From Phycisphaerae bacterium (GTDB lineage: Bacteria; Planctomycetota; Phycisphaerae; Sedimentisphaerales; Anaerobacaceae), in contig JADHXR010000011.1 of the NCBI GenBank assembly GCA_016782865.1, positions 1 through 64,000 of the forward strand: 64,000 nucleotides of DNA, in the 5' to 3' direction. Each line of letters opens with the position of its first letter. The stretch's first letter is position 1. The translations under genes were made by a program, and so were the position numbers. The notes beneath the pieces are model-generated. The model saw nothing but the letters and a program-made list of their open reading frames with translations, was not told the origin of the DNA and searched no databases. Of this stretch, positions 38,369 through 46,723 are shown piece after piece.

Positions 38369-39898
38369 TCATGCAACCACAAGCTCCACTGCCGAAACAG
38401 AAGCAGCAAGAAATGTCCAGTTGCTGCCATCCAGTTGTTTGACCTTGGGAACAAGGGGATCTGGAACAGCCGCGATGACCTCAAACTCCGGATCTGCGGC
38501 CATTTCATAGATTCTTCCGGATTGGATCTTGTGGCCCTCCACACCAAGATCAACTGTAATAGACCTTTGCCTCTTGGTGTTGATCACGTGCAGGGTGATC
38601 ACGTTATCTCGCCGACTGGCGGTCACATCCAACCCATCCGGTACGTGCCTGACCTGGAGGAAGCTGCTACCCATGTGCTCGCGGTAGAACTTCATGACCT
38701 TGGCAACGGGCATCAAGAATGCATCGCCCCCCGGGACCGGGATCATCACCGCGTTAACCTGCCATCGTGTACCGCAGAAATCTGCGAGAGTGCCGATCTT
38801 GAGGAGTTGACCGTAGCGGAGGTGTACATTCATGAACCTGGCGTAGGCCACGCCCGCCGCCCACGAGGAAAGCACTTCGCACCTGTTCCTGCCGGGCAGA
38901 GCAAAATGACACTCGGTCAGGGCCAGGGGAATGCCCAGGCCTTTGACTTGCTCGCACGCATTCTTGATCTTCTGCTCGTGGACCTTGTATGCTTTCATAA
39001 GGTGCGCCCATGTGCGAGCCGGGTCCTTGCGGTATTCCGTACCCTGAAGTGGCGAGTCCTTTTGTCCCCTGTCCGGGTTGAACATATGATGTATGGCGAT
39101 GTATTGCAGCTGTTCTCCTGCCACCTCTATCATGCGTTTAGCCCACCCACTGTCGCCCCATCCGATGATCTTGATGGACGGATCTGCCTTTCTCATGGAT
39201 TTGGCAAACTCCGAAGTCTTGGCCGCAGCAGTTTCGCAATCGAAGCCCCTCCTACTGTAGGAAGTCTCGTTTCCTATCTGCCAGAAGGGAATCCGCAATG
39301 GATCTTTGCGGCCATGTGACAACCGCAGTGAGTTTGTAGGATTGTTGCAGTAATCTACCCACTCGCCAGCTTCTCTGGCATCACCGCACCGTACGCTGCC
39401 GAAAGGGTCTTTCATCCAACCCTCGCGTCCATCGGATTCGAAGTTTACGCTCATCAGCGGATCCGCCTTGACCTGGCGGCAGAAATCTACGAACTCGGCG
39501 GTCCCAACCTGGTTGGCTTCAATTCCACCCCAGAGAAGGTTGATCATCGGCGTTCGTTGATCGCGCGGCCCAACCGCTTCTTTCCATCTGTAGTATGAAC
39601 TGAAACAGCCGCCCCAGCGAATCATTGTGGGAGCCAGCTCTTGAGTGACCTGAACAACGTCTGGACGCCAGCGATTCGTCTTGAAATCCCAGGCTGCGGC
39701 CACAGACCCATCCGTTGTGCCAAGAGGTTCCATGAACTGCATGAACAGGTACGGTGACAAATCGAACCTGGGGCTAGGATCTACGCTGAGCACAGATTCT
39801 GGTGTGCCACTAAGCAGAGGCTTTACACCAGTCAAAGCGGCTGCAATTCCTGCCCCGGCGGCTTTTACGAGTTGACGACGATTTATTGCGGAGGTCAT
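38369..39898 (-). CDS. Tat-exported GH51-like alpha-L-arabinofuranosidase
   Basis: GH51 enzymes release arabinofuranose from arabinan and arabinoxylan. The N-terminus NRRQLVKAAGAGIAAALTG is a twin-arginine signal, so the enzyme folds before export. The barrel shows MIRWGGCFSSYYRWKEAVGP (usual LRxPGGxxxxxYxWxDxIGP), then GIEANQVGTAEFVDFCRQVK. The probable acid/base Glu211 is in WQIGNETSY and the probable nucleophile Glu329 is in LALTECHF. A C-terminal beta domain follows (DVTASRRDNVITLHVINTK). Length is 509 residues. It is convergent with the GH106-like gene, suggesting joint attack on pectic side chains. Confidence 0.8.
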   Translation of the reverse strand: MTSAINRRQLVKAAGAGIAAALTGVKPLLSGTPESVLSVDPSPRFDLSPYLFMQFMEPLGTTDGSVAAAWDFKTNRWRPDVVQVTQELAPTMIRWGGCFSSYYRWKEAVGPRDQRTPMINLLWGGIEANQVGTAEFVDFCRQVKADPLMSVNFESDGREGWMKDPFGSVRCGDAREAGEWVDYCNNPTNSLRLSHGRKDPLRIPFWQIGNETSYSRRGFDCETAAAKTSEFAKSMRKADPSIKIIGWGDSGWAKRMIEVAGEQLQYIAIHHMFNPDRGQKDSPLQGTEYRKDPARTWAHLMKAYKVHEQKIKNACEQVKGLGIPLALTECHFALPGRNRCEVLSSWAAGVAYARFMNVHLRYGQLLKIGTLADFCGTRWQVNAVMIPVPGGDAFLMPVAKVMKFYREHMGSSFLQVRHVPDGLDVTASRRDNVITLHVINTKRQRSITVDLGVEGHKIQSGRIYEMAADPEFEVIAAVPDPLVPKVKQLDGSNWTFLAASVSAVELVVA

Positions 39899-40327
39899 AG
39901 GATCTACTCCTTTGTGTTGGCTGGGTCTCTGACGTTCACTAGCTTGTGTACAAGCGGGTTACAAGGGCTGTTCTCAGGACCCAAATATGCATTCTGATCT
40001 CCTAGTACGTTAGCAACTGATGGATAAGCTGATTTCCACCGGCAGAAATGATCATATCTGATCAGCCGGTACTGTTCAATTCAAATAAACGCTCGGAGGA
40101 ACTACGATGAGATTCTGTCCTGTCCCGAAGCTTCCTTGGACACACAATTAGCACGCTCAAAATGTAGGATTCCGAAGAGACTAAATTGTGCAGATCAGTT
40201 CTCAGGAATCAGCTCCCACCAGAGTCTGGGACAGCCCTTCCCTTCGAGAATCCACCAGATGTCCTCTGTGTCGTTAGTCATCCCGGCGAGACCTTTTTCC
40301 TTTGCGAGAATTGGGCGAATATTTCTA
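39899..40327. other. Gene-free spacer upstream of kinase 1
   Basis: No gene of normal size is seen. A ribosome site GGAGG at 40096-40100 precedes an ATG at 40107 that opens only 14 codons, which may be a decayed gene start. On the minus strand a 28-codon frame (40195-40281) carries two Trp-Trp pairs but has no good ribosome site. Neither is called as a gene. Confidence 0.35.
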
Positions 40328-40356
40328 TTGCGGCCGCCTGGAGCAGAGCATATAAT
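40328..40356 (+). promoter_or_regulatory. Promoter candidate for kinase 1
   Basis: TTGCGG (40328-40333), a 17-nt spacer and a perfect TATAAT (40351-40356) lie 95 nt before the kinase start. The -10 is consensus and the -35 has two mismatches, with optimal spacing. Confidence 0.5.
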
Positions 40357-40450
40357 CGTTTTAACGCGTCGTTTATGTTCTCATGCGTTCGTTGCTTCCG
40401 TCGTTCTTTGCGGGTGTTGTACGTGAGGAAATTTGTAGCGGGAAATGCCG

Positions 40451-42994
40451 ATGAGCGAAGCCGAGGAACAAAACAACAAGCGTTCTAATGGTAAAGGAAC
40501 GGGGTCGACCGGGTCTTTTGACAGCTCAGCGTTGGGACCGGGCGGCCAGATTGGTCCGTTCCGGATTGAGCAGGAGCTTGGCCGGGGGGCTATGGGTGTA
40601 GTCTATTTAGCCCATGACTCAAAGCTCGACCGGTCGGTCGCGATCAAGAGCCTGCCGGCGGAGTTGCTGGAGAATACCACAGCCCGGACGCGGTTCGGGC
40701 GCGAGGGACGCGTTCTGGCATCTTTGAATCATCCGAACATAGCTACAATCTATGAGGAGCTTCTAGAGGCCGAGGGCGTTGGCTATCTTGTCCTCGAATA
40801 CGTTCCCGGCCAGACCTTAGCCGAGCGGATCGCGGGCAAAAGGCTCAAACCGCAAGAGGCATTGTTAATTGCTCAGCAGATAGCAGAAGCGGTTTCCGCA
40901 GCGCACGAGCACGATGTAGTCCACCGCGACCTCAAGCCCGGCAATATCAAGATCACACCAGAAGGCAGAATAAAGGTGCTTGACTTCGGCTTGGCCAAGG
41001 CTCTTGGCCACAGGGCGCCGGATCAGCAGCAGAGCACTGTCACGCTACCTGGCCGCATCGTGGGCACTCCGGCTTATATGAGTCCGGAACAGGCCCGCGG
41101 TCTGGAGACCGATGAGCGCTGCGACATCTGGTCCTTCGGCTGCGTACTGTACGAGATGCTAACCGGCAAAGTCCCCTTCGAGGGCAAGACGGTTTCAGAC
41201 ACACTGGCCGGCATTCTGGATCGCGAGCCGGACTGGCACGCCCTGCCCCAGGCCACGCCGGCAAACATTCACGTCCTGCTGCGACGCTGTCTGGAAAAGG
41301 ACACGCGCCGGCGGCTTCACGACATTGCAGACGCCGTGATTGAAATCAGTGAAACGCTGTCCGGCGCCTTGGAACAGTTTGCCCTGTCGGGCGAAGTTGC
41401 TCCAGTCCCTCGATTTTTGCGACGTGACGTCATTCTTGTCGCTTTGGCGGGTTTGATTGCTGGGTTACTTATTGCCGGTGTTATTTGCTGGTTTCTTCCT
41501 CCGCCCAGTCCTCCGAGTGTCTTGCGGCTGCCGTTAAAGGTGCCGGCAGAACTTTACTCAGGAGCTGCCCCGAACTATTTTGTGGCTATCTCGCCTGACA
41601 GCACCCGCATCGTCTGCGTTGGAGAATTGGATGACGGAGACCCTCAGCTCTATATCTGGTCGCAGGATGACCCTCGATACAAGCCAATTCCCGGTACCAG
41701 AAACGCCCACAATCCGTTCTTCTCACCCAATAGCCAGTGGATAGGATTCTTCGCGGACAAGCAATTGAAGAAAGTTTCCGTTGACGGAAGGGAGCCTCAG
41801 ACACTGCACAAAGACATTGTAGGGGATAGTTTTGCGTTCGGGAGCTGGGCCGACGACGGGACCATAGTCTTCAGCGACAAGGACGGTAGCCGCGGTCTCT
41901 GGCAAATATCAGTGGATACGGGTCAAGCCAAATCGCTGGTAGTACCGAATTCTGAAAACGCCGAAGCCTACTATTGCTACCCGCAGGTCTTGCCTGGAGA
42001 CAAGGCAATCCTTTATTCCCGCGTCGATCCCAACGGCTCGTGCATTTGGGTATATCTGCCGAAGACCCGCAAGTCGCAGCTTGTACTCGAAGATGCTTCT
42101 TACGCCAGGTACGTCAGCTCGGGTCACCTGATCTTCGTCCGAGACAAGGTTCTGATGGTGGCACCATTCGATCTTGGGCAACTCAAGCCCGGCCGCGGGG
42201 TCCGTCTTGTCAATGACAAGGTGGAATTCGACCATACCGAAGAGACTCCACAGATCGCAATTTCTGATAATGGAACCACCGTATATGTCTCAGACTGTGA
42301 GCTTGACAAAAGAGAATTGGTCTGGGTAGATCGTCAGGGTGGCACACCCGAGCCCTTAGGCGCCCCTGCTGACGTTTATGAGGCACCTTGCTTGTCACCT
42401 AATGGGCGCCAAATAGCCGTAGGGATCAGGTCGCAAACAGAAACAGATCGCAATATCCGAGTTCACGTCTATGATATTCCGCTTGGTACGCGTATGCCTC
42501 TTACGACGGAGGGTAGCGGTTACCCACAGTGGTCGCCGAATGAAACACAGATTGCCTTTTGGGGTTGGGAACCCGGGAGCCAGGGAAAGGGTGTGTTTCG
42601 CAAGAGCTTGGGCGATGCCGATCCAAACCAACTGGCCAGTGAGCCTCCCTCTGGAGTTTACCTGCACCCTTATTCGTGGTCGCAGAATCTCCTAGCCTGT
42701 ACAGCGAAGGATCCCAACACCCAGGAGGATATTTGGGTCGTCTACACCGATGTCAAACAGGAACCGAAGCGTATCCTCTACACAGAGCACAGGGAATACA
42801 ATCCGGCTTTCTCGCCTGACGGTCGCTTGCTTGCTTACGTTTTGGAGAAGGAGTCGGGTCAACCGCAGATATATCTTCGGGAATATCCCGGTGCTGGTCC
42901 AGGGCGGCCGGTCCCAACCCGTGGGGCTGGGGCAACAAACCCGGTTTGGTCGCGTAATGGCAAGAACTGTATTACATCAGTGGCAACAGTATGA
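40451..42994 (+). CDS. Ser/Thr protein kinase with PD40 propeller, frameshifted near the end
   Basis: This is a Hanks-type kinase anchored in the membrane with an extracytoplasmic sensor. The kinase domain (about residues 35-300) shows GAMGVVYLAHD, Lys in VAIKSL, HRDLKPGNIKI and DFGLAK, followed by GTPAYMSPEQARG. A TM segment lies near 325-345 (VILVALAGLIAGLLIAGVIC). The C-terminal part carries PD40/TolB-like repeats (FSPNSQWIGFFADKQLKKVS, FSPDGRLLAYVLE). The ATG at 40451 with GGGA upstream is preferred over 40445. A single G seems missing after 42964. Restoring it gives NGKELYYISG and joins the frame to the segment ending at 43230. It is a close paralog of the kinase at 51436 but lacks that protein's N-terminal domain. 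Confidence 0.88.
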   Translation: MSEAEEQNNKRSNGKGTGSTGSFDSSALGPGGQIGPFRIEQELGRGAMGVVYLAHDSKLDRSVAIKSLPAELLENTTARTRFGREGRVLASLNHPNIATIYEELLEAEGVGYLVLEYVPGQTLAERIAGKRLKPQEALLIAQQIAEAVSAAHEHDVVHRDLKPGNIKITPEGRIKVLDFGLAKALGHRAPDQQQSTVTLPGRIVGTPAYMSPEQARGLETDERCDIWSFGCVLYEMLTGKVPFEGKTVSDTLAGILDREPDWHALPQATPANIHVLLRRCLEKDTRRRLHDIADAVIEISETLSGALEQFALSGEVAPVPRFLRRDVILVALAGLIAGLLIAGVICWFLPPPSPPSVLRLPLKVPAELYSGAAPNYFVAISPDSTRIVCVGELDDGDPQLYIWSQDDPRYKPIPGTRNAHNPFFSPNSQWIGFFADKQLKKVSVDGREPQTLHKDIVGDSFAFGSWADDGTIVFSDKDGSRGLWQISVDTGQAKSLVVPNSENAEAYYCYPQVLPGDKAILYSRVDPNGSCIWVYLPKTRKSQLVLEDASYARYVSSGHLIFVRDKVLMVAPFDLGQLKPGRGVRLVNDKVEFDHTEETPQIAISDNGTTVYVSDCELDKRELVWVDRQGGTPEPLGAPADVYEAPCLSPNGRQIAVGIRSQTETDRNIRVHVYDIPLGTRMPLTTEGSGYPQWSPNETQIAFWGWEPGSQGKGVFRKSLGDADPNQLASEPPSGVYLHPYSWSQNLLACTAKDPNTQEDIWVVYTDVKQEPKRILYTEHREYNPAFSPDGRLLAYVLEKESGQPQIYLREYPGAGPGRPVPTRGAGATNPVWSRNGKNCITSVATV

Positions 42995-43230
42995 TGGCCG
43001 TGAAGCTTACTCCGGAGTCGGATTTTCCCGTAGGAGCGCCTGTACGACTATTCAAATTGCCTGACGAGATAGATTCACGTAGCACGCGACTCGTGAGAAC
43101 CTACGATGTTTCCGATGATGGGCGATTTCTGATGTTGAAACGGAGCGAAGGCAAAGAGGATCTGTTGATTTTCGTGCAGAACTGGTTTGAGGAGTTGAAG
43201 GAGCTCGCGCCATTAGGAAAAGATAAATGA
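42965..43230 (+). pseudogene. Out-of-frame C-terminal end of kinase 1
   Basis: After a one-base deletion near 42964 the last 88 or so codons of the propeller continue in another frame: ELYYISGNSMMAVKLTPESD to the end FEELKELAPLGKDK. The final residues match the end of the paralog (WSEELKRLAPPRKE), which proves that this is the lost C-terminus and not a new gene. An ATG at 42991 could only start a 79-residue fragment. A sequencing error is the main alternative. Confidence 0.8.
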
Positions 43231-43368
43231 CGCTTTGGTCCCGCGTACTTGCTGTGTATTTGTTTTGCCCGGAAGGCCGGCAGCCTGAGACGTATCAACA
43301 TGAGAATATTAGTTTGAAGACCACATTCATGCTCGAAGCAAAGGAAGCTTGATTAAGAAGGAGATACC

Positions 43369-43464
43369 ATGAAATCGCAAACCAAGGGGGCCAGGAACAG
43401 GATCAGAGGGCCAGATGACGTGCGGATGTCCGTTAGCACAAGCAGATGTTTCTTCTCAAATTGA
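43369..43464 (+). CDS. 31-residue small protein with strong ribosome site
   Basis: AAGGAGATACC precedes the ATG at 43369 with ideal spacing, one of the best ribosome sites in the window. The frame encodes 31 residues: MKSQTKGARNRIRG, then PDDVRMSVSTSRCFFSN. It is basic, has one Cys near the end and no hydrophobic segment. It lies 34 nt before the 110-residue gene that precedes a radical SAM enzyme, so it may be a leader peptide or a second modified peptide of that locus. No family was recognised. Confidence 0.4.
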   Translation: MKSQTKGARNRIRGPDDVRMSVSTSRCFFSN

Positions 43465-43494
43465 TTCCTTAACAATTACTACCAGAGGTGAACA

Positions 43495-43827
43495 ATGGGA
43501 AAAAAGCGAGCAAAAAAAAAGAAACCAAATCCAGTGCATGAAAAATTCGCGAAAGAACTAGATAAGTGGGCAGGGAAGGACAAGGAGCGGGAGACCCTCG
43601 TGAAGTGGCTCTTGACCCGCACCGTGTCGCACCACTTCGAAGGTACCGGGGGCAAATTTATAATTAAGAGAACAGATATCAACGATTTCGACATAAAGAA
43701 GGCTGTGATGCATGCAATGGCAGACTGCAAGTCTAACCCTGGGATGTCCACGACCGGCTCGACACGAGGTGGTCCTACGTGGCCGAAGGCGTACGCACCC
43801 GGCTGGATGAAAGCGTACGGTTGTTAG
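43495..43827 (+). CDS. Putative RiPP precursor, 110 residues, with Trp-X-Lys-Ala-Tyr repeats
   Basis: AGAGGTG precedes the ATG. The protein starts with a very basic MGKKRAKKKKPNPVHEKFAK, has a helical middle, and ends in a glycine- and aromatic-rich tail: Cys78, then STTGSTRGGPTWPKAYAPGW and MKAYGC. The tail repeats WPKAY and WMKAY, 8 residues apart, and ends with Cys110. It lies 44 nt before a radical SAM/SPASM-glycosyltransferase gene on the same strand. Small size, a conserved-looking leader and a patterned tail next to a peptide-modifying enzyme are the grounds for calling a precursor. Trp-X-Lys is a known kind of site for radical SAM aromatic crosslinking. No homolog was recognised and the role is inferred. 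Confidence 0.6.
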   Translation: MGKKRAKKKKPNPVHEKFAKELDKWAGKDKERETLVKWLLTRTVSHHFEGTGGKFIIKRTDINDFDIKKAVMHAMADCKSNPGMSTTGSTRGGPTWPKAYAPGWMKAYGC

Positions 43828-43871
43828 CAGCGGACGTGACCTACGGAAGATTGTAGCAAACTGGTGTTGAC

Positions 43872-46544
43872 GTGTGTAGCAAGTTACGAGCGAGAAGTTG
43901 CCATAGTGAGCAGGACATGCGCCGCCTCGCAGAGAGTCTGAGCGAGTATGCACTCACACTGCCAGAACGCAAGAAACACGCTCTCTGCGAAATGCTGCTG
44001 CGGGCAATGGAGCCGTTGGATCGCTTTCTTTGCCTCAGGACATCGGATTTTCTAAGCGGCGATGAAGAAGCGGTCCTCCATTCGCTGGAGAAGAGATCGA
44101 AAAGAGGCCAGCATCCTGCGCTGGCCGATTTATCGCTGATAGTCAAAGCAACGCGGCAGTGCACGCTGCGATGCGCATACTGCAATGACTGGCGCAGCAG
44201 CCGCAAGGAGGTCATGAGCTTTGGCGTGATGGCACGCATGATTGCCAGCGCATTGGCTGAGCATGAGCACGTACGCTTCATCTGGCACGGGGGAGAGCCC
44301 ACACTGCTGCCGATCTCCTTTTATGAGAAGGCCCTGCTAGTGCAAGCGCGCCTGCGGCGAGAGGGACAGAAGGTTGGAAACACCTTTCAGACCAACGCTA
44401 CAACACTGACACCGGCGTGGGCGCGCTTCTTCCGGGCGAATAACATCCAGGTGGGGATAAGTATTGACGGACCTGCACATCTGCACAACAGCCACCGCAG
44501 CTACCGCTCTGGCAAAGGCAGTTACGACCATGTGATTCAGGGATTGAACCTCCTGAAGGAGTACGAAGTCCAATTCTCAGGCCTGGTTGTCGTGGATGAA
44601 GGGACGCTCAAGTTCGGAGCCCGGAGACTCCTCGATTTTCTGGTAGGACAAGGCATTCGCAGTTTCGGGGTACTTCCCGCCAAGCCGAAGAACGAACCAG
44701 CGGCTGAAGCCGGAACCATAACTGAGCACTACATCGAGCCTGCAAGGGTAAATGCGTTCCTGATAAAGCTTTACGATGCGTGGCTCAGTCGCGGCGACCG
44801 GAACGTGAAGATTCGAGAACTGGAGGCGTTAAAGGCGCAGATTAAAGGTGTATCAGCCCGCTCCTGTACGCTAAGCGGAAAATGTTGGGGCCACTATTAC
44901 GCGATCGAGGCGGACGGCAGCGTGGCGGTATGTGATGTGTTCTCGGGCGACAGCCGATACACCCTTGGCAACATCATGAACACCAGTTTCGCAAAGATTG
45001 CCAACAGCTCAGCACTGCTCCAGTTGAAAAAGGAGCACCGCAACACCACCGAAGCAATGAGGGGGTGTCCAGAGTTTCCCGTATGCAAAGGCTGGTGCCC
45101 CCACGAGCGGTATGTCTCGATCCGGCACAACAAATCGCACCGCGACGGTTGCTGCGGACTGCGGGACCTGATCGCTCATATCCGCAATCGGATGGCCGAT
45201 GAGCCCAGGATGTCTTCACAGCAAAAGCTCATCCGCAGGAAGAGTCGGCGGAGATCGGAGGTAGAAGCAACTCACCGGGTCTTGCTCGGGCCAAAGATCG
45301 ATTTGCACGTCGGCGTGCATAATGCATTTGCCAAGCTACTTGACCCGTCCTTCCAGTACAGCAAGAGAGATTCTGTGCACACATTCGTAATGGCCGATGA
45401 GCAGCACGAGTCGCCATTCCGTTTCTTCCACTGGGGTGAGTTTGCTGACTTCGGGCCTGGCCGGGCAATTGTCCACGCGGCGCGGTGGCCGGTTTTGAAT
45501 CGCAAAGCGTGGGTGACAGACACGGATGATTTCGTCTATCCTGTTGTGTGCGGGCGCCACTTTCTGAGTCCTGACTTTAGAAGCGCATTTCGTGGAGAAT
45601 GGTCGACGGAATTTCACGAGAACATGCTCAAGAGAGCAACGAACATGCTGACAGCATACGCCCATCCGAGCTGCAAAGCGATTTTCTGCCGCAGCGAGTC
45701 CACAGTCCGCGATGCCCGCGTATGGTTGGACAAACTTGACGTCGGAGAGCTTGGGCAAAAGTACCTGTCGAAGATCCAGGTACTCTATCCCGCGCAAGAA
45801 AGCTGTTCGTCAGATGTGATGGAGGCAAAGTGGAGCAAGAGCGGACCGCTTACAGTAGTGTTCTGCGGAAGAGACTATGAGAGCAAGAATGGAAGAATGG
45901 CCCTGGAGATATTTGACCGCTTATCACGTGAGTTCGCAACAGACCGATTCGTGTATATAGGAAATGTTCCGCAAGAGGAACTGCGGAGGCGCCGCAGACT
46001 ACCAACCTCTGTGGTGCATCACCAGTCACTTTCACACAAGCAGACCCTGTCGATTCTGAGGGCGGGGCATATCCTCTTTCATCCTTCAAAGTTCGAGGGA
46101 CTGGGCATCGTCTTTTTGGAGGCGGCGGCTTCCGGAATGGCCGTGATCACGGCGACCGGTGGTCCCATGCGGCACGTCGAGGAGCTGTTTGGCACAGGTG
46201 GCGCAATGCTGGTCGACCGGGGCAATATTAAGCAGTCCCAGGAGGCTTGTGCCTTCGAGACTCACCTGCGGTACATCCTGAGCAATCCAGGCGCGGCGAA
46301 AAGCATGGCCTACCACAACTTCAACCTGGCGACCGTCGGAAAGCTCTCGCCCGAACGAAGCCGCAGAATCCTGCTGAAGGTGTACGAAGATGCGCTGGAA
46401 AGACCAGCGGAAGCCCCGCTGACCCTCGGGCAAATTCCGTGCAGTGACGGGGCACTGTTACGGTTAAGCAGCCCTCAACTGGAGCAGGAGCGACTAGACT
46501 ACCGCCGAGCGGCTCATATTACCCAGGTGAACTTCCTTCTCTGA
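43872..46544 (+). CDS. Radical SAM/SPASM peptide maturase fused to a GT4 glycosyltransferase
   Basis: The N-terminal half is a radical SAM enzyme: Cys97-x3-Cys101-x2-Cys104 (CTLRCAYC) for the SAM cluster and WHGGEPTLL at 138-146, the motif of anSME-like maturases. A SPASM region for auxiliary clusters holds Cys332, 338, 354, 399, 405, 409, 427 and 428, including YYAIEADGSVAVCDVFSG and FPVCKGWCPHERY. From about residue 465 a GT-B, family 4-like glycosyltransferase follows, with LTVVFCGRDYESKNG and the donor-binding motif FEGLGIVFLEAAASG (Glu742-x7-Glu750). The basic linker QKLIRRKSRRRSE joins the halves. The start is GTG at 43872 or ATG at 43917. The architecture suggests that one protein both crosslinks or oxidises and glycosylates a peptide, most likely the 110-residue product upstream. 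Length is 890 residues. Confidence 0.85.
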   Translation: MCSKLRARSCHSEQDMRRLAESLSEYALTLPERKKHALCEMLLRAMEPLDRFLCLRTSDFLSGDEEAVLHSLEKRSKRGQHPALADLSLIVKATRQCTLRCAYCNDWRSSRKEVMSFGVMARMIASALAEHEHVRFIWHGGEPTLLPISFYEKALLVQARLRREGQKVGNTFQTNATTLTPAWARFFRANNIQVGISIDGPAHLHNSHRSYRSGKGSYDHVIQGLNLLKEYEVQFSGLVVVDEGTLKFGARRLLDFLVGQGIRSFGVLPAKPKNEPAAEAGTITEHYIEPARVNAFLIKLYDAWLSRGDRNVKIRELEALKAQIKGVSARSCTLSGKCWGHYYAIEADGSVAVCDVFSGDSRYTLGNIMNTSFAKIANSSALLQLKKEHRNTTEAMRGCPEFPVCKGWCPHERYVSIRHNKSHRDGCCGLRDLIAHIRNRMADEPRMSSQQKLIRRKSRRRSEVEATHRVLLGPKIDLHVGVHNAFAKLLDPSFQYSKRDSVHTFVMADEQHESPFRFFHWGEFADFGPGRAIVHAARWPVLNRKAWVTDTDDFVYPVVCGRHFLSPDFRSAFRGEWSTEFHENMLKRATNMLTAYAHPSCKAIFCRSESTVRDARVWLDKLDVGELGQKYLSKIQVLYPAQESCSSDVMEAKWSKSGPLTVVFCGRDYESKNGRMALEIFDRLSREFATDRFVYIGNVPQEELRRRRRLPTSVVHHQSLSHKQTLSILRAGHILFHPSKFEGLGIVFLEAAASGMAVITATGGPMRHVEELFGTGGAMLVDRGNIKQSQEACAFETHLRYILSNPGAAKSMAYHNFNLATVGKLSPERSRRILLKVYEDALERPAEAPLTLGQIPCSDGALLRLSSPQLEQERLDYRRAAHITQVNFLL

Positions 46545-46723
46545 GAGTACTCCTGGTCGGCTTGAGAGCCAAGCTCCGCTGCGATACTACCAGACACATT
46601 CGCTCCCTGACGATGCAATCTGACACTGTCTTGTACGTTCACAAATCATTTGGGATGAGGTCGTCATATGCTTCCGGGGCTTCCGGGCGCAGCTAATATC
46701 TAAGTTGTAAGTGAAGCTCAGAT

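Noticed and set aside
40107-40151. 14-codon frame behind a good GGAGG site
   Set aside because: It is too short to call; it may be the remains of a gene start.
40195-40281. 28-codon minus-strand frame with two Trp-Trp pairs
   Set aside because: The composition is curious and could be a peptide, but the ribosome site is poor, no partner gene is adjacent on that strand, and the frame upstream is also open by chance.
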